Source: Chimonanthus salicifolius
Lineage: Eukaryota > Streptophyta > Magnoliopsida > Laurales > Calycanthaceae
Assembly (NCBI GenBank): GCA_013350335.1
Contig: CM023535.1
Coordinates: 25,009,617 to 25,073,616 of the forward strand
Length of the DNA stretch: 64,000 bases
Direction of reading: 5' to 3'
In this document: one piece after another, positions 12,206 to 25,294 of the stretch
Numbering within the stretch: position 1 is the first letter of the stretch
Layout: each line of letters opens with the position of its first letter
The notes under the pieces: generated by a model
Told to the model about the DNA's origin: nothing
The model's database searches: none
Seen by the model: only the letters and a program-made list of their open reading frames with translations
Made by a program: the position numbers and the translations under genes

Positions 12206-12379
12206 AATAGATAGCATTAGAAGTTGGGTTTGAAAATGGGGATTGCTGATACATAGTTGGAGGTCATTGGGCTATCAATGTCCATCTTCATCAACAGGTT
12301 AAAAAACAATAAATGATCTCTATCTAGGTGGCATCGATCAAAGCCCAACTATCATATTAGAATAGAAGATTGACGTGCT

Positions 12380-15300
12380 TGACTCGATCAGGCTCAAAAC
12401 AATTATGATGCAGATCAATCCAACATTAACCTATCCAACCTGCTCGTTGCTAAGGACGACCTTGACCATGCTCTGTTCTGAGAGCAGAGCATCCTCCATC
12501 AAAGGTCGAGGACGTAGCAAGTATTTTTACAACGCGGTTAAAAGTCTGGAACATCAAAACATCAACTACAACCTCAAGGGGATTGAAAAGACCTTCGTCC
12601 AGCATTTCCAAACCAGATTTGGAGGGAATCTTTCTTCTCTGATTCTGGAAATGACCTCTTCAACATATGCAACAAGCTGACTGATCTTTGGCTGCTGATC
12701 TTATTCGTCCTATAGATAAGACAGAGACTAAAATTGCCATATTCAATGCTAATCTGAACAAAGCGTCAGGCCTTGATGGATTCAACCAATGCAGGCCCTG
12801 AGATTTCAGGGGCCATAGGAGAAATCTTAAGATAGACCTTTTATACACTCACAAAAAATAAAATTATACATTTTTTTTACAAAGTGTGAAACATCCAAAT
12901 AAAAATCCTATTATTTTGGGCCTATTTTACTTGGTTTAATTTCTAATTTTTTGGAACTATATAACAAAGGAGTTTATGGTCTTGGGGGCCCTATCTATTT
13001 GGGAGCCTTGGGCGGCGGCCTACTCCGCTTATAGACAGGGTCGGGCCTGAATTCAACCTTCATTTCTACAGCAACTGTTGGGAAATTATTGGTGATGATG
13101 TCATTAGAGTTGTTACCGATTTCTTCAATTAGGAACGGATTCTTAGCCAAATCATAGCTTGCTTCCTTCCTCTGATTCTTAAAGCCCCTCCACTGACACC
13201 TCGAATCAGTTCCGCCCCATCTCAGTTTGTAACATGATTTATAAAATCATCCCTAGGATCTTGGTCAATCGTATGAAGCAGGTCATAGGTAATTTGGTTA
13301 GTCCTCACCAATCAGCATTCATTTGTTGCCGCGACTTCACCAGCAACATTTTTCTGTGCCATGACCTCATCATAGGGATCCATTTTGGCTATGGGCCCTT
13401 GAAAATGTGTTTGAAAATTGATTTACGAAAAGCCTCTGATAATGTTGAATGGGATATTATTCTTCACACCCTTCGTCAAGTAAACTTCGATGTTATTTGT
13501 ATTAATAGGATCACTTGTTGCATTCAGTCCCCAAGGTTCTCTGTCCTCTTGAATGGTGCTCCTTATGGTTTCTTCTTCAGCTCGAAAGGCCTCAAGCAGG
13601 GAGACCCTCTCTCTCCATTCCCTTTCTCCCTTGTGTTGGAATGTTTCTCATTTGCCCTTACCAAAACCGTTGCTGCAGGGGAGATACAGTGCCCTTTTGC
13701 TGCTAGAAATATTTGCATTCCACCTCCTCTTCACAAATGATAAGATGGTTTTCTGCTCTACTGATCTTACCTCTGCCAGGAACCTCAAAATCCCATCTTT
13801 TTTGACCTGGAAGAAAGCCCTACTAAAAGTCAAGTTATCTTCTCCAAATCCTACGAGTTCAAATCTAAAAACTTATCCATCCTTGGTATGAACGAAGCCT
13901 CCCTTCCGATCACTAGTTTGGGTCTTCCTCTCCTTCCCTCTCATATTTTTATCAATGGTTGTGGCATGTTCTTGGAGAATGTTCGCAAAAGGATAAATGG
14001 GTGGACCTCCAAAAATTTCACTTTTGTTGGCAGACTAGAACTTCTAAGATCAATAAACCACCTCCACCTATACTGGGCTTATTCTTCTCTTCTTCCCAAA
14101 ACTTGTTTGGAGAAGGTTGAAAAAAATCATGCGTGCTTTCCTATGGGAAGGCAACCACTCAAGCAAGAAGATCAACTTGGTTAACTGGGGTACTGTTTGC
14201 AAGCCAAAGCAAGCTGGTGGGTTGGGGCTCAGAAATCTGCATAATATTAAAAGTGCCTACCGAATGAAACATATTTGGTTTATTGTGTTGGGCAAATATA
14301 GTCTCTGGATCAGATGCTTCCATGCGAAGTACATTCGAGGGCACATCCTCTAGAGATTCCTATATCCAAATTTGCCTTTTGGGGTTGGAAATGAATTCTC
14401 AAGGTCAGCGAGAATGCAAATTAGAGGATTATTTTTGCAGTTAGAAATGGGCGCAACACTATGTTATGGGTCAACCCTTGGGTTGAACTTAGGTGCATTC
14501 TCGTCGATCAATATGGTGAGCATGTTGTCTATGAATTTAGTTTGGGTTAGGACTGCACTATTAATTCTTTCATATCTAATGGTAGGTGGTCCCTTCCAAC
14601 CCCAACTTCTGGTGAGCTTATCAAGATATGACAAAGGATAATCGGCATCTCCCTTTCTGCCTGCAACGTTGAGGACCAACCGATTTGGACTTCTGATAGC
14701 TCTGGTAAGTTCAACTTATCTTCGGTGTTGGCCTGCTCTACTGCTTCTCCCCAACTGGATTGGCTTCCCCTCACTTGGTTCAGCAGAAACATTCTGAGGC
14801 ACTCCATATTCAGTTGGATGTACTTCAATTAGGGACTCAAGACAAAGCAGTTCCTTTGTGATATTGGTGTCCTCACTGATAGTACTTGTCCCTTATGTCA
14901 CTCTGAAAATGAATCCAGGCTCCGTCTCTTGCACTGTTCTTACGTTCTTCAAGTTTGGAATTTTCTCATCGCCAGGTTTGGTGTCCAAGCTCTTGGGAGA
15001 AACATTGTTGTGCAAGCCCATCAGCTCATCTATTCTCCGATTGCCTGACTAACTCGTCTTGCTGCTAAATTGACTATCACCATTCATATTTATAATACTA
15101 TATCTGGTGGAATGAACGCAATGCTCGTATTTTCAAACATCAGTTCCCCAACCCAGATAAGATTTGTGCTTCCATTTGTTGGAGTATTCGCTCCCGGATG
15201 ATGTTCATCCTCTCCAACGTGGACCTCAAAGCTGTGAACAGCAACAACTTTGCCTTATGGGATTTCTCCTGCAATTCAAGCCCCTCCAAAGCCCCTAGAC

Positions 15301-15960
15301 CCTGTGTCGACTATGCACACTGTTCTTGCCTCAAATTGCCTCCTGATCCATTGCCTTGCTATTGGATCTGAGACTTACCTCAGTGCTATCAACTTGGGCC
15401 CTAATAGTGATGTGCTTGGAAAACGTCTTCGTCCTTTTTTAAGCTAGATGGATATGGTGGGTATCTAAATGAGCATTCAGCGATGCATGTCATGTCTCAC
15501 TGAGTACAAATCACATCTTAGCCAGATTCTGTCCAACAAGTTTAATATTATTAACATTTGGAAGAAAATTGTTACCTACAAGTGAACCTGCACTTTTCCC
15601 ACTGCAATATGCAATCTTATGGCTAGGCTTCTCTGCCATACATCGTCCATCAATATCTTCCATGTCCTGCACCTAGAGCTCTACACGGAAGGATTCCCTG
15701 GCAGCATGGATGGCAACTCGAATTGTTGGGTGCTTGCTACGGACTTTCCTCTACCTTAATCCCTATTCGCTCTCTTGAACAGGGATGTGCGCTCCTTTGC
15801 TTCTCTTCTTGCTCTCTTTGCCAGAGTTTTGGGCATGTTCTGTTACCCTTCCCCAGGGTGTGGGTCTCTCCTTTCCCTGGCTCTGGGTATGGGCGGCCCA
15901 GGTCTTGGGTCGTTTTCTTTTGTTTTTTTGCCTATTTCCGGCTTGCATGTACAGAAAATA
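12380..15960 (+). mobile_element. 5'-truncated, decayed LINE (L1-clade non-LTR retrotransposon)
   Basis: Frames on the plus strand give, in order: a pre-RT piece (SKYFYNAVKSLEHQN, about 12500), the reverse transcriptase core (13234-13720) with VNRMKQVIG, SPHQSAFI, KIDLRKASDNVEWD, RFSVLLNGAPYGFF and KGLKQGDPLSPF, the site of the catalytic FADD motif now reading FTND (about 13730), the thumb region ending in GGLGLRNLHNIKSAY (about 14220), and a zinc-binding zf-RVT region (CPLCHSENES, LLHCSYVLQVWN, about 14885-14970). Several frameshifts and stops separate these blocks, so no working protein can be made. The endonuclease half is absent. A hAT-type element interrupts the pre-RT part at 12788-13050. 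The 3' edge is uncertain. Confidence 0.85.
12788..13050. mobile_element. hAT-type MITE inside the LINE
   Basis: A 263-bp insert is flanked by the 8-bp direct repeat ATTCAACC (12780-12787 and 13051-13058), the size typical of hAT. The ends carry the inverted word CAGGCCC (AATGCAGGCCCTGA on the left, TCAGGCCCGACCC inward from the right). If the insert is skipped, the LINE frame continues across the join. No coding capacity. Confidence 0.75.
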
Positions 15961-16661
15961 AAGAAAATTCTAAACACAATTGAGATGTAATTATATCATT
16001 ATTTCATGGCCATTAAAATATTTAAATGTGCTATTCATGTTACAAAATTGAGAGTTTCAAATGTTTTTTAAAATATCAAGAAATGCAAAAATTGATAAAA
16101 AAAATCTTGTATCTTTCTGCTATTTATTGACATTGTTAATTATTAGTTAACTACTAAATTATATATAATGCAGTCGAATATTAAATGCAAATGGGTATAA
16201 GTCATAAAAAATGGGAATAAATGAAATTAATTTTGTATAGAATAAAATAATTAAAGAATAAACAATGAGACATTATTACAATGAATAATGAAAGAATAAA
16301 TCTATAAAATGTGTACAAGTAAATGATGTCATGAGAGGTCGAGGAATGTCGTATTTTTGAGGACTTCGGACATACTATGAAGTCAGACTCGAAAGAGGAG
16401 ATACTTGGAAATAAAGAGGGATGTATTCAAGTTAAAGACGAAATCGAGGCTCTTCATAATCATTGCGGTTATAACCCATGTGCGAATAATATGATAGATA
16501 TGATGTAACGATCCACCCTCAACCAGCACCAATATTGTCTGCTTGGCCATGACACACCCTCACGGATTTGCTTTGGGATGTGCACCCATATACAGACCCC
16601 AAAAGTCCATGATGCTAGCTGAAGGAGAGTAGTCACTTATATCCCAAGATCAGGATAGAAG
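15961..16661. other. AT-rich spacer with a possible LTR start
   Basis: No gene. At 16504 a TGTAACGATCCACCCTCAAC sequence followed by AATATTGTCTGCTTGG resembles the start of a repeat widely seen in plant genomes with LTR-like ends. I could not find its other end, and a hAT-type element follows at 16662. Confidence 0.4.
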
Positions 16662-17692
16662 CAATGTTATCATAACGGAACCGTCTCAGAGGAATATTGG
16701 GTTAAATAAGATTCAACCGGGTTGAACCGTAGTCAAACCCGTGTCATCAATATAATACTTCAAAATATATTTTAAGTTTATATTTTCATAAAAAATATTC
16801 TTGTTCTTACTAACACAATTATAAATACTAAAAAAAATAATCTCAATTCTTAAAACAATGTTTAAAGTTTTAAAACTCTTTTTATTGTTTTTTAAAAAAA
16901 TTATTATGCTATTAATATACAAATATTATATTTTGTTAATATACCTTTAATCATAAAAAAAAAATCAATCATTAAAAAAAAAATCCTTTATTATAAATAT
17001 TATATATTTTACTTGTAAACATTTTATTGACATCTAAGTTGATTTCTATTAAGTTGTTATTTTATATTTTATTATTTTCTTTTTAAAATTTTATAACACT
17101 TAACTGAAGAAAAATAATAAAATATAAAAGTAACAATTTAATAAACATCAAGCTCGATGTCAAGTTAGTATATTTTTTTTTCCTAACACCTAATATTTTC
17201 TATTAAGCTTTTTTTTAACTTAATTTTATTTAAAATGTTAGAAAGAGAAATAGTTTTAAATAAAAAAACCTTTTCATATAAAAAAGTGGATACTTTTATG
17301 TTTTATCTCCTTACTAGTTACCGCCGCAATGCCCTAAAGAAAACCAGAGGAGCTGTAAGTCTAACCCTAACATTGCCATCGTGAGAATAAGGGAGAAAAA
17401 GAGCCCTAACCCTAACGCCGAGAACAAGAGAGAAGAGGAGCAAATTTGAGAAAGGAAAGTCATCCAGTGATTTTTTTTTTCTTCTCTTTCTCGATTTTCT
17501 TCCTTCCAAACGTCGTGAACAGTGACTCATGAGCTACGACTTATTCAGTAAAACCGTAATAAACCACGGTCCATAACGGCTTTTTACGGTTCAATTTCCC
17601 AGAAGGTTTTTTAATAGAACCGGACCGTGAAGACGACAGTTGTGGTCGAACCTCAAGCACAACCGCGGTCCGGTCCGGTTCTGATAACACTG
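16662..17692. mobile_element. hAT-type non-autonomous element, 1031 bp
   Basis: Inverted ends CAATGTTATCATAACGGAAC (left) and CAGTGTTATCAGAACCGGAC (inward from the right) are flanked by the perfect 8-bp repeat GATAGAAG (16654-16661 and 17693-17700). The left half is very AT-rich; the right half is GC-richer with repeated ACGGT/CCGGT words near 17550-17690. Two CCTAACCCTAAC-like words at about 17355-17420 are too short to be telomeric. No transposase frame was found. Confidence 0.85.
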
Positions 17693-17870
17693 GATAGAAG
17701 TCTAGGCAAAATGGGGTTTCTTTCCTAATCACAGTGCCCAGTGCCAATCTTGGTTATTTTTTAGGAATGCTTATGTGGTTCTCCTCTTCCACAGGTGGTT
17801 GATTGTAATGATTCGACCTGTCAAATATTAAGGATTTGTATAGAAGATGCGTTGAAATGACACTTCGTGC

Positions 17871-18285
17871 CATTGTCACAAATCTCATTCTCGGGATATT
17901 AACGGTAATTGTTAATAGCGGAATTTTCTCAAATTCTCGAGTTTTTATCAAGAATTTAACGAGAAAATCTCGCGGAAAATATATTATTTAAAAAATAATA
18001 AAAATAAATATAAAAAACAAATAATGTGGCGAGAGTTTGAAAACATAGATGATATTTCAGAAATAAAAAATGTGTACTTGGCCAAAGTGTTTTTAACGGA
18101 AATTTAATGGTAAAATCTCGCGATTTTAACGGGAATTTACCGTTTCTCGCGATAAAACGTGTTTTTAAAGGGAATTTACTGTTTAAAATGGCACACGTGA
18201 TAAACTCGAATTTTTAACAAGCAAAAGTTATTTTGTCGATATTTTCGTGATAAAAATGAAAATATCGGAGATATTTGTTACATTG
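17871..18285. mobile_element. hAT-type MITE, 415 bp, rich in CTCGCG and ATATCG words
   Basis: Ends CATTGTCACAAATCTC and, inward from the right, CAATGTAACAAATATCTC are inverted repeats. Flanking 8-bp repeats are CTTCGTGC (17863-17870) and CTTGGCGC (18286-18293), matching at six of eight positions. The interior has repeated AACGG, TCTCGCG and a hairpin CGATATTTTCGTGATAAAAA followed by its complement. No coding region. Confidence 0.65.
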
Positions 18286-18569
18286 CTTGGCGCAAATCTA
18301 ACCAAGTTGACTTCAAAATCGGGTGATTGGAAATAGCCTTGACTTGTGGAACACATTTGAGGTATCAAATGGACTCCAAAATTTGGTGAAATTTGTTTGG
18401 TTAGGTATGTTTGTCAAAGATCTTTCCAAAGAGCCCAAGAATGTAAAATCTGAGCTCTGTAGCTCAAGTTATAGTCATTTTAGTGAATAGGGGTAAAACT
18501 GCTAAAATGTAGAGTAATCGGGTCAGTATACTGAGGATAAGCTGAGGATAAGCTTCGGTATTCTGAAGG

Positions 18570-18702
18570 TGGATCATCAGCACGAAAGAAAGCTTTTGTA
18601 CACCGTCTCGAGAAAGGATTTTTCAGAAACCTGTGGACCATCAGTACGAAAGAAAGCTTTTGTACACCGTCTCGAGAAAGGATTTTTCAGAAACCTGTGG
18701 AC
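18570..18702 (+). repeat. 65-bp tandem duplication
   Basis: Two adjacent copies of a unit containing CATCAGTACGAAAGAAAGC, ACACCGTCTCGAGAAAGG and TTTTTCAGAAACCTGTGG. The copies are nearly identical (one early mismatch pair), so the duplication is recent relative to the decayed element around it. Confidence 0.85.
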
Positions 18703-21700
18703 TTAGATCAGATCGGTATACCAAACTTATCCTTCGATATACCGATGGTAGATTATCGGTATTCCGAAAGGAGGCTTCAGTATTCCGACCGACAACGCGG
18801 ACCAAACTTATTTAGAAGCCCTTTGTGCCCTAAGTCGACCCCATTTTCTAATTTCAGCCCCTCTCCCCACTCGAGCAGCCCCTTCACTCACTCATTTCCT
18901 CTTTATTCTCTATTTGCATGAACTTGGGTTGAGTTTCCCCCACTCTCAAGCATCTCTTCCTTGGGTTTTCTCATTGGAGCACTCTTCGTTTTTCTCATAT
19001 TGTCTCTCCCGTGAGGTTTTTTATTTTTTTCTATTTTCTCTTTTAAATTAAAAGTCATCATTATTGTTTGATTTCCCCTATTTGAAATACAATGGTTGTT
19101 TTGAAAAGGATTAATCCATCCAAAAATGATTAGATGTTAAAAAAGGATTTTAATGTTGTCAAGGGATGAGATTCTTCAAAAGAGGGGCTTCACAATGTCA
19201 ATGGGATGTTGCTCTTCAAAAATGGGGTTTGGCTTTCAAATGGTTTTATAAATTTGCAGAAAACCTAGGATTTCTATTCCTATTGTTGTTTTGGGGCTTG
19301 ATTCTCTCGATTAGGATTACCAATCTGTCCATTTGTGCCATTTGTTGTTGGACAACGACTAGTCCCTACGGCACCGGTTTCCATTCAGAGCATAGGAGAC
19401 CTAAATCATCGTAAGACACTTAGGTGAGGAGGACAATCACGCTCTAGTTTTATTTATAGTTTATTCCTCTTACATGTTTCATTCATATAATAAAATCTCA
19501 TAGATGAATGAGTTGTATGTGATAGTTGTATGTATTGAAAATTTTGATGAATGGGCGTGGGGTAACCTTAGTTCACAAAGGGCATCACTCATGAAAATTA
19601 TAGAATTTGTAAAGGGATGAACCGTTAGAGTGAAATAGTGAGTTGGATTGAAATTCCCTGAAGACGAGGATTTGACCCGCCCACCAAGATTGAATGATCT
19701 TCCTATGCTAGTTGTGAAGATACGAACTTGATATGTGGTTGATATGAAATGTGTTGAATGAAGCATGTGATGTGTAAGAATATGTTTGGACATGTGGACT
19801 AATATTCTAGTGTGATAACATGCTTGAACATGAAAATTAACGTGAAGTATGAGAACATGCTCAATTGTGTAGACCAACATGGTAGATGGTTGTACATGTG
19901 ATCCGATGTGTTGTGTTCCATGTGGAGTATGCAAGTGTGTATGCATTGTCCCGACATGTGTTGAGTGTGGCAGAGGGTTATGTGTGCGATTGCAGGTGCG
20001 TGAGTTATGAATGAGGTATCTGTGTGTGTGAGTTGTGGTAGACTGCATGGTGATGGTGTAAATCATAATGTGATGGTTGCGAAGCGTTGACCTGCATTAC
20101 GACCAGAGTGTGATGGCCACAGAGCATTGGCCTACAATTTTGTGGGATGTAATGGTCATGGGGGTTGAATTGCATCCTGATCAAGCCCTTCACAATGTGA
20201 TAGCCGTGGGGCATTGACCTGCATTGGCGAACACATGATCTGTAGTTGAAAGAGACCTTGAATGAGTTGAAAGTGTGGTGTTGTGCTATGAATGTGTGTG
20301 ATAGCCCTGTGGTTGTGTGGAAGAGATGCATATGCATGTTGTTCACGTGTCTTGAAAACTGCATGTGAGATGTTTTCCGTGTGTGTATGGTATGATGCAT
20401 TTGTTGGGCGGTTTTTACTCATCACTAAGCTTGTGTATGCTCACCCTTATAAATTTCAAGAACGCCTATGGTGGAGGAGTCAAAGGGACCCCAAGCGTTA
20501 GCGTAAAGGCCTGAGATCTTGCAAGACTTGAGCTTATGCCCTTGTTATTGTATTTTGTTTGGAAACTTGTTATGTTTTTATGAAAACATGATTTGTTATG
20601 GGACTTTGTATGTTGAAGTTTTACATTTAGTGGTTTTTGGACTGTTTTAATTTGGAATCATGATATTTTGAGATTGAAACATTTATTGGTTGTTACTATA
20701 TGGATTGGACTCTTTAAACTCCTATATATTTTGAGGAATTCTCATGTGTATCAGATAAAGAAATGAAATGATGACATAGAATAGTGATTTTGTGACGAAT
20801 GGATTGGAATGATGATTTATAGATTTGATCTGGCCGAGGGAGGTGATCTCTGATGTCCCAATTACAAGCAAAACTTTGCCATATTTTCGGTATAACTTTT
20901 CGACATTCAAAAAAACTTAGAAACGGTAGATTTCCCCCTAGTGTGTGTGAAACCCCACTTATGAGTGGTTAGTGGCTGAATAACTTTATTGGGATTTTTT
21001 TTTAAAAAAAATCTCGTGCCTCGAAGGTCAGGGTACGAAAGCTTGGTATCAACATAGGTTGAACCCCTCGGACCGTGTGTATGTGGGAGGTAGAACTATG
21101 AGTTAAACCCCTCGGACCTGGTGTTGGAAAAAGGAGGGTTGTGCAACTTGAGTGTCAAGTTGGTACCTTGTACCAAGTGTTGAGAAGTGATGAATTTCAT
21201 GATTTGGACCTTGTGATTCAGACTCTTGTGGATTCAGAGTCAAAAGGTGTTGAATTTATCGAGAGGTCTTGAAGCTGGTTCGGCTTGGGAAGTTATTGAG
21301 AAGGGACTGAATTCCCTAGGGTGAAAGATGCAAACATTATTGGGGGATGTGCAAACTGCATCATGGGGGTGTGGTCGATACTGTCTTCTTGGTGGGGCAA
21401 GGAGTTAGACCAATAGGCCCAAAAGTCCTGTGGACGAGTGGGGTGGGCAAGTATTGGGTGGGCCAGGAGTTGGTACGCCGACAGGCAACCACATTGACAG
21501 GCTAGCACATTGTCCAACTACAGGTGAGAAGTGATGTAACGACCCGTTCCGCTACGGGCACGTTAAAACTGATACGGATTCCTAAAACCGTTCCAATACA
21601 ATTTTGGGTACCCTTTTTTTTTTTTGAAGTACTGCACCCGTAACCCGCACTAGTCATAGCAATCCACTAATAAACCAAAAAAAACGTAAGCATCAATTAT

Positions 21701-22469
21701 AAATTTCAAATGATGGCACCAACCCATTATTACATTCATCCGGCTCAGTGAAAAGTACATATATCTCAAATACATTAACAGGTCCTCAAATATAAAATGA
21801 AACCAAGACAAGTACAAAGCTGCAACTCTACGCCCAATGTTCGATTGAGGGTCTCGTCGGCCCTGCCTCTATGAAGTACCTGTGAGGCAAGGGGTGAGCT
21901 CTACGTGCCCAGTGAGGGTAACACATGCACCATGTATCACCAAGCATACACAACATATAATCATGTGAACACAACAATGTCTAAGATATCTACATGCATG
22001 ACCATACAACGTATGCCCTTCCCCTAACACAGGACCCATGTCAGTCGGGTCTCTAGAACATCCTCTAACCAACGTAATGCAACCCCCTTGTGTGCCCAAC
22101 CACAACAGTCCACCCATCTACGGGTACGCAGACTGATTCTCAGTCAGATTGGGGTCTCTAGTCCTCAACTAGACCTATGGCCCTCTCATGACAACCCGCA
22201 CGCATACCATGATGAACCCAAGAGTCGGACTCACTAGGGTCCCAAACTGATTACCATACGGGAGTAACCACCTCACCAGTCTTCAACGAACTGCCAACCA
22301 GACTCATCTATGGTTTCATCAACCGAGCACCAGAATCTCGATAGTCAAACCTATAATCTCGGACCCCAAAGTCACAACCACGGGCAAACACACTACCACA
22401 TCACACCACAGGCTGTCCCCACCATGCAGGTGTCCTAGCCTGGAACATCTCATCACATCACAACATCCC

Positions 22470-23640
22470 TCGACCAATGAACGGGCGAGCACATCCTCAG
22501 CCTACTCGGTCATCCGGGGAATCACAAACCATACCAGCGGAAGCTGTCCCTCACCGCATCATCCCTCGACCTATGACCAGGCGAGCACCTCCTCAGCCTA
22601 TTCGGTCATCTAGGGATCACAAACTATGCCAGCGGGAGCTGTCCCTCACCGCTCTGTCCCTCTACCTAGGCGAGCACCTCCTCAGCCTATCCGGTCATCC
22701 GGGGACTACAAGGCATACTAGCAGGAGCTGTCCCTCACCGCATCATCCCTCGACCTATGACCAGGCGAGCACCTCCTCAGCCTACCGGTCATCTAGGGAT
22801 CACAAACTATGCCAGCAGGAGCTGTCCCTCACCGCTCCGTCCCCCGACCTAGGCGAGCACCTCCTCAGCCTATCCGGTAATCCGGGGACCACAAGGTATA
22901 CTGGCGGGAGCTGTCCCTCACCGCATCATCCCTCGACCTATGACCAGGCGAGCACCTCCTCAGCCTACTCGGTCATCTAGGGATCACAAACTATGCTAGC
23001 GGGAGCTGTCCCTCACCGCTCCGTCCCTCGACCTAGACGAGCACCTCCTCAGCCTATCCAGTAATCCGGGGACCATAAGGCATACTGGCGGGAGCTGTCC
23101 CTCACCGTATCATCCCTCGACCTATGACCAGGCGAGCACCTCCTCAGCCTACTCGGTCATCTAGGGATCACAAACTATGCCAGTGGGAGTTGTCCCTCAC
23201 CGCTCTGTCCCTCGACCTAGGCGAGCACCTCCTCAGCCTATACTGTCATCCGGGGATCACAAGGTATACTGGCGGGAGCTATCCCTCACCGCATCATCCC
23301 TCAACCTATGACCAGGCGAACACCTCCTCAGCCTATTCGGTCATCTAGGGATCACAAACTATGCCAGCGGGAGCTGTCCCTCACCGCTCCGTCCCTCGAC
23401 CTAGGCGAGCACCTCCTCAGCCTATCCGGTCATCCGGGGATCACAAGGTATACTGGCGGGAGCTGTCCCTCACCACATCATCCCTCAACCTATGACCAGG
23501 CGAACACCTCCTCAGCCTATTCGGTCATCTAGGGATCACAAACTATGCTAGCGGGAGCTGTCCCTCACCGCTCCGTCCCTCGACCTAGGCGAGCACCTCC
23601 TTAGCCTATCCGGTCATCCGGGGGATCACAAGTCAACATC
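22470..23640 (+). repeat. Dimeric minisatellite in the left LTR, about six ~184-bp units
   Basis: Each ~184-bp unit consists of two related ~92-bp halves. One half contains CCTATGACCAGGCGAGCACC and ends with a TCTAGGGATCACAAACTATG join; the other contains GACCTAGGCGAGCACCTCC and a TCCGGGGACCACAAGGTATA join. Both share GGGAGCTGTCCCTCACCGC. The CCTATGACCAGG marker occurs six times at ~184-bp spacing from about 22573 to 23490. Confidence 0.95.
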
Positions 23641-25294
23641 CCACCCTCTGGTCTCCACGCGGGTGAACCACTCAACCCATTAGACCACTGGGGACATCTC
23701 ACCCGTCACGTACTCGGGTAGTGTAACAACCAGGTCCTCCAAGTCTGCCTAGGGTCAAGCAACACGCAACCCAATGGCTTCCTGAAGATTCCATAACTTC
23801 CTCATCACTGGTCCCGACCGAGACTCCTGGGCGCCTCGTTCTCTAACCAAGACGATGCCTCACCCACAAGCGTGTCTGAAGACCACTAGCGGTAGGCCTA
23901 ACAGCTCAACCCGTAGTAGGGGGAACACCTCCGTCATCTATTGATCCATAACCAAACTATGTTTCCTAGTATGGTTTCTCATAACCTCTCAACCCTAACC
24001 ACCCGCAAGCTAGGGTGGTCTCTAAATCCTTATGTTGCCTAGTACACATGTCCCCACCGACATTCCATTTACACTAGCTACATGCATACAAGGTTATCTC
24101 TACGCATACCGTCAATATGACACATCACAACACAATTAAGTATATATATCGTCATCTATCACATGCTACACATTAACATTCAGATATGGTATCATGGCAT
24201 GTTCCATACGAGCATAGAAAGTGGTATCATCTACTATCTACTGTACGCAATTCTAAAGCATGTTGATTAAACTATTAATCACATACATGGCAAGTTATCA
24301 CACGTCAACCAAGCATGTTATCATACCATCAACAACTCATGACATCTGATAAACTATTCATAGGTGCTTCATGAGCAATGGGTACAAATACACCTGGATG
24401 AGACCCCCGCCACATAATGGTATCAATAGTTCCCTTGCCGAGTGGCTTATAGTACCGGGGGACCCCATTCGCCGCATTTTGTACCCACACATCTGATAGA
24501 GTAGTAATATGCATAAATGCATGCTAAAAGAGGTGATAAGTTCCCTCACCGGTGTGTCCTTTCGAAATTCGATCGATGAAAACGGGTCGAAGGATTGAAG
24601 GAAGTAATGTACGGGCTGGAACGAGCTGAAGAAGATCCAAAAACACTCCAGGAATGAACTCCAAAACACGCTGGAAGAGGACTTGCAACGGGCTTGGGCC
24701 AGGCCTAGTACTGGGCCTAGGCCGGGCCGAGCTGCTGGATCGGGCCTGGGCCGGGCCGAGCTGCTGGATCGGGCCGAGAAGGGGAGTTGGGCCCTCGAGG
24801 CTGGGCTCAACTCGAACTGGGCTTGGATCGGATTGAACGGGTCTGTCGGGCCTGAGAAAGGGGCAAAGGTTTTGGGGATTAAGGTTTCTAGATGGGGAAG
24901 AGAGGAAGAGAAAGAGAGAGAGAAGGATGATGGCGGCGACGGCGGCGAAGCTCAAGGTGGCTGAGAAAACCGACGGCTGGAGGTCCGGCCAGATCTGCAC
25001 TGACGGCTGGAGGTCCGACCAGATCTGTACGGGGGCGAAGGAGGGCAATCCGCAGCAAGGAGAAGGAGAACCGGATAGGGATGGGAGACGTTGAGAGAAG
25101 GAGAGAGAGAAAGAGACGGCGGCGGCGCCTTGAGGAAGGAGAAAAGAAGAGCAAGGTGCGGCGGCGATGGAGAGGGTGAGAAGGATGGGGTGCGGCGGCG
25201 ACGACGGTTTTAGGGTTTCCAGCGAAAAGGGAAGAGAAGAGAGGGGAAGGAGAGAAAGAAGAAAGGAGAAGAAGCAGGTGGGTTGGCTGCGGCG

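Larger units (their letters stand above)
17804..21040 (+). mobile_element. Probable 5' LTR of the decayed gypsy host element
   Basis: The interval begins at a TGTAATGATTCGACC sequence and ends just before TGGTATCA at 21043, which matches the first bases of the initiator-methionine tRNA primer-binding site (then diverges: ACATAGGTT). A LINE-free, protein-free sequence with LTR-like character fills it. It contains a hAT-type insert (17871-18285), a 65-bp direct duplication (about 18570-18702) and four imperfect repeats of a GTGATGG...TTGACCTGCATT unit at 20070-20240. The start and the terminal CA are not well conserved, so the limits are tentative. Confidence 0.5.

Noticed and set aside
13740..13800. 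Working LINE reverse transcriptase
   Set aside because: The catalytic aspartate pair is degraded (FTND), and frameshifts separate the RT, thumb and zinc-binding parts.
17355..17425. Telomere-like CCTAACCCTAAC words
   Set aside because: Only two to three units in each place and inside a hAT-type element; not a telomeric array.
19479..20425. Histidine- and threonine-rich minus-strand frames up to 195 codons
   Set aside because: They arise from GTG/ATG-rich LTR sequence with internal imperfect repeats; no domain and no splice context.
22470..23640. Regular repeats resembling a CRISPR array
   Set aside because: Units are contiguous ~184-bp dimers with no unique spacers, lie within a plant LTR and recur in the partner LTR; no cas genes.
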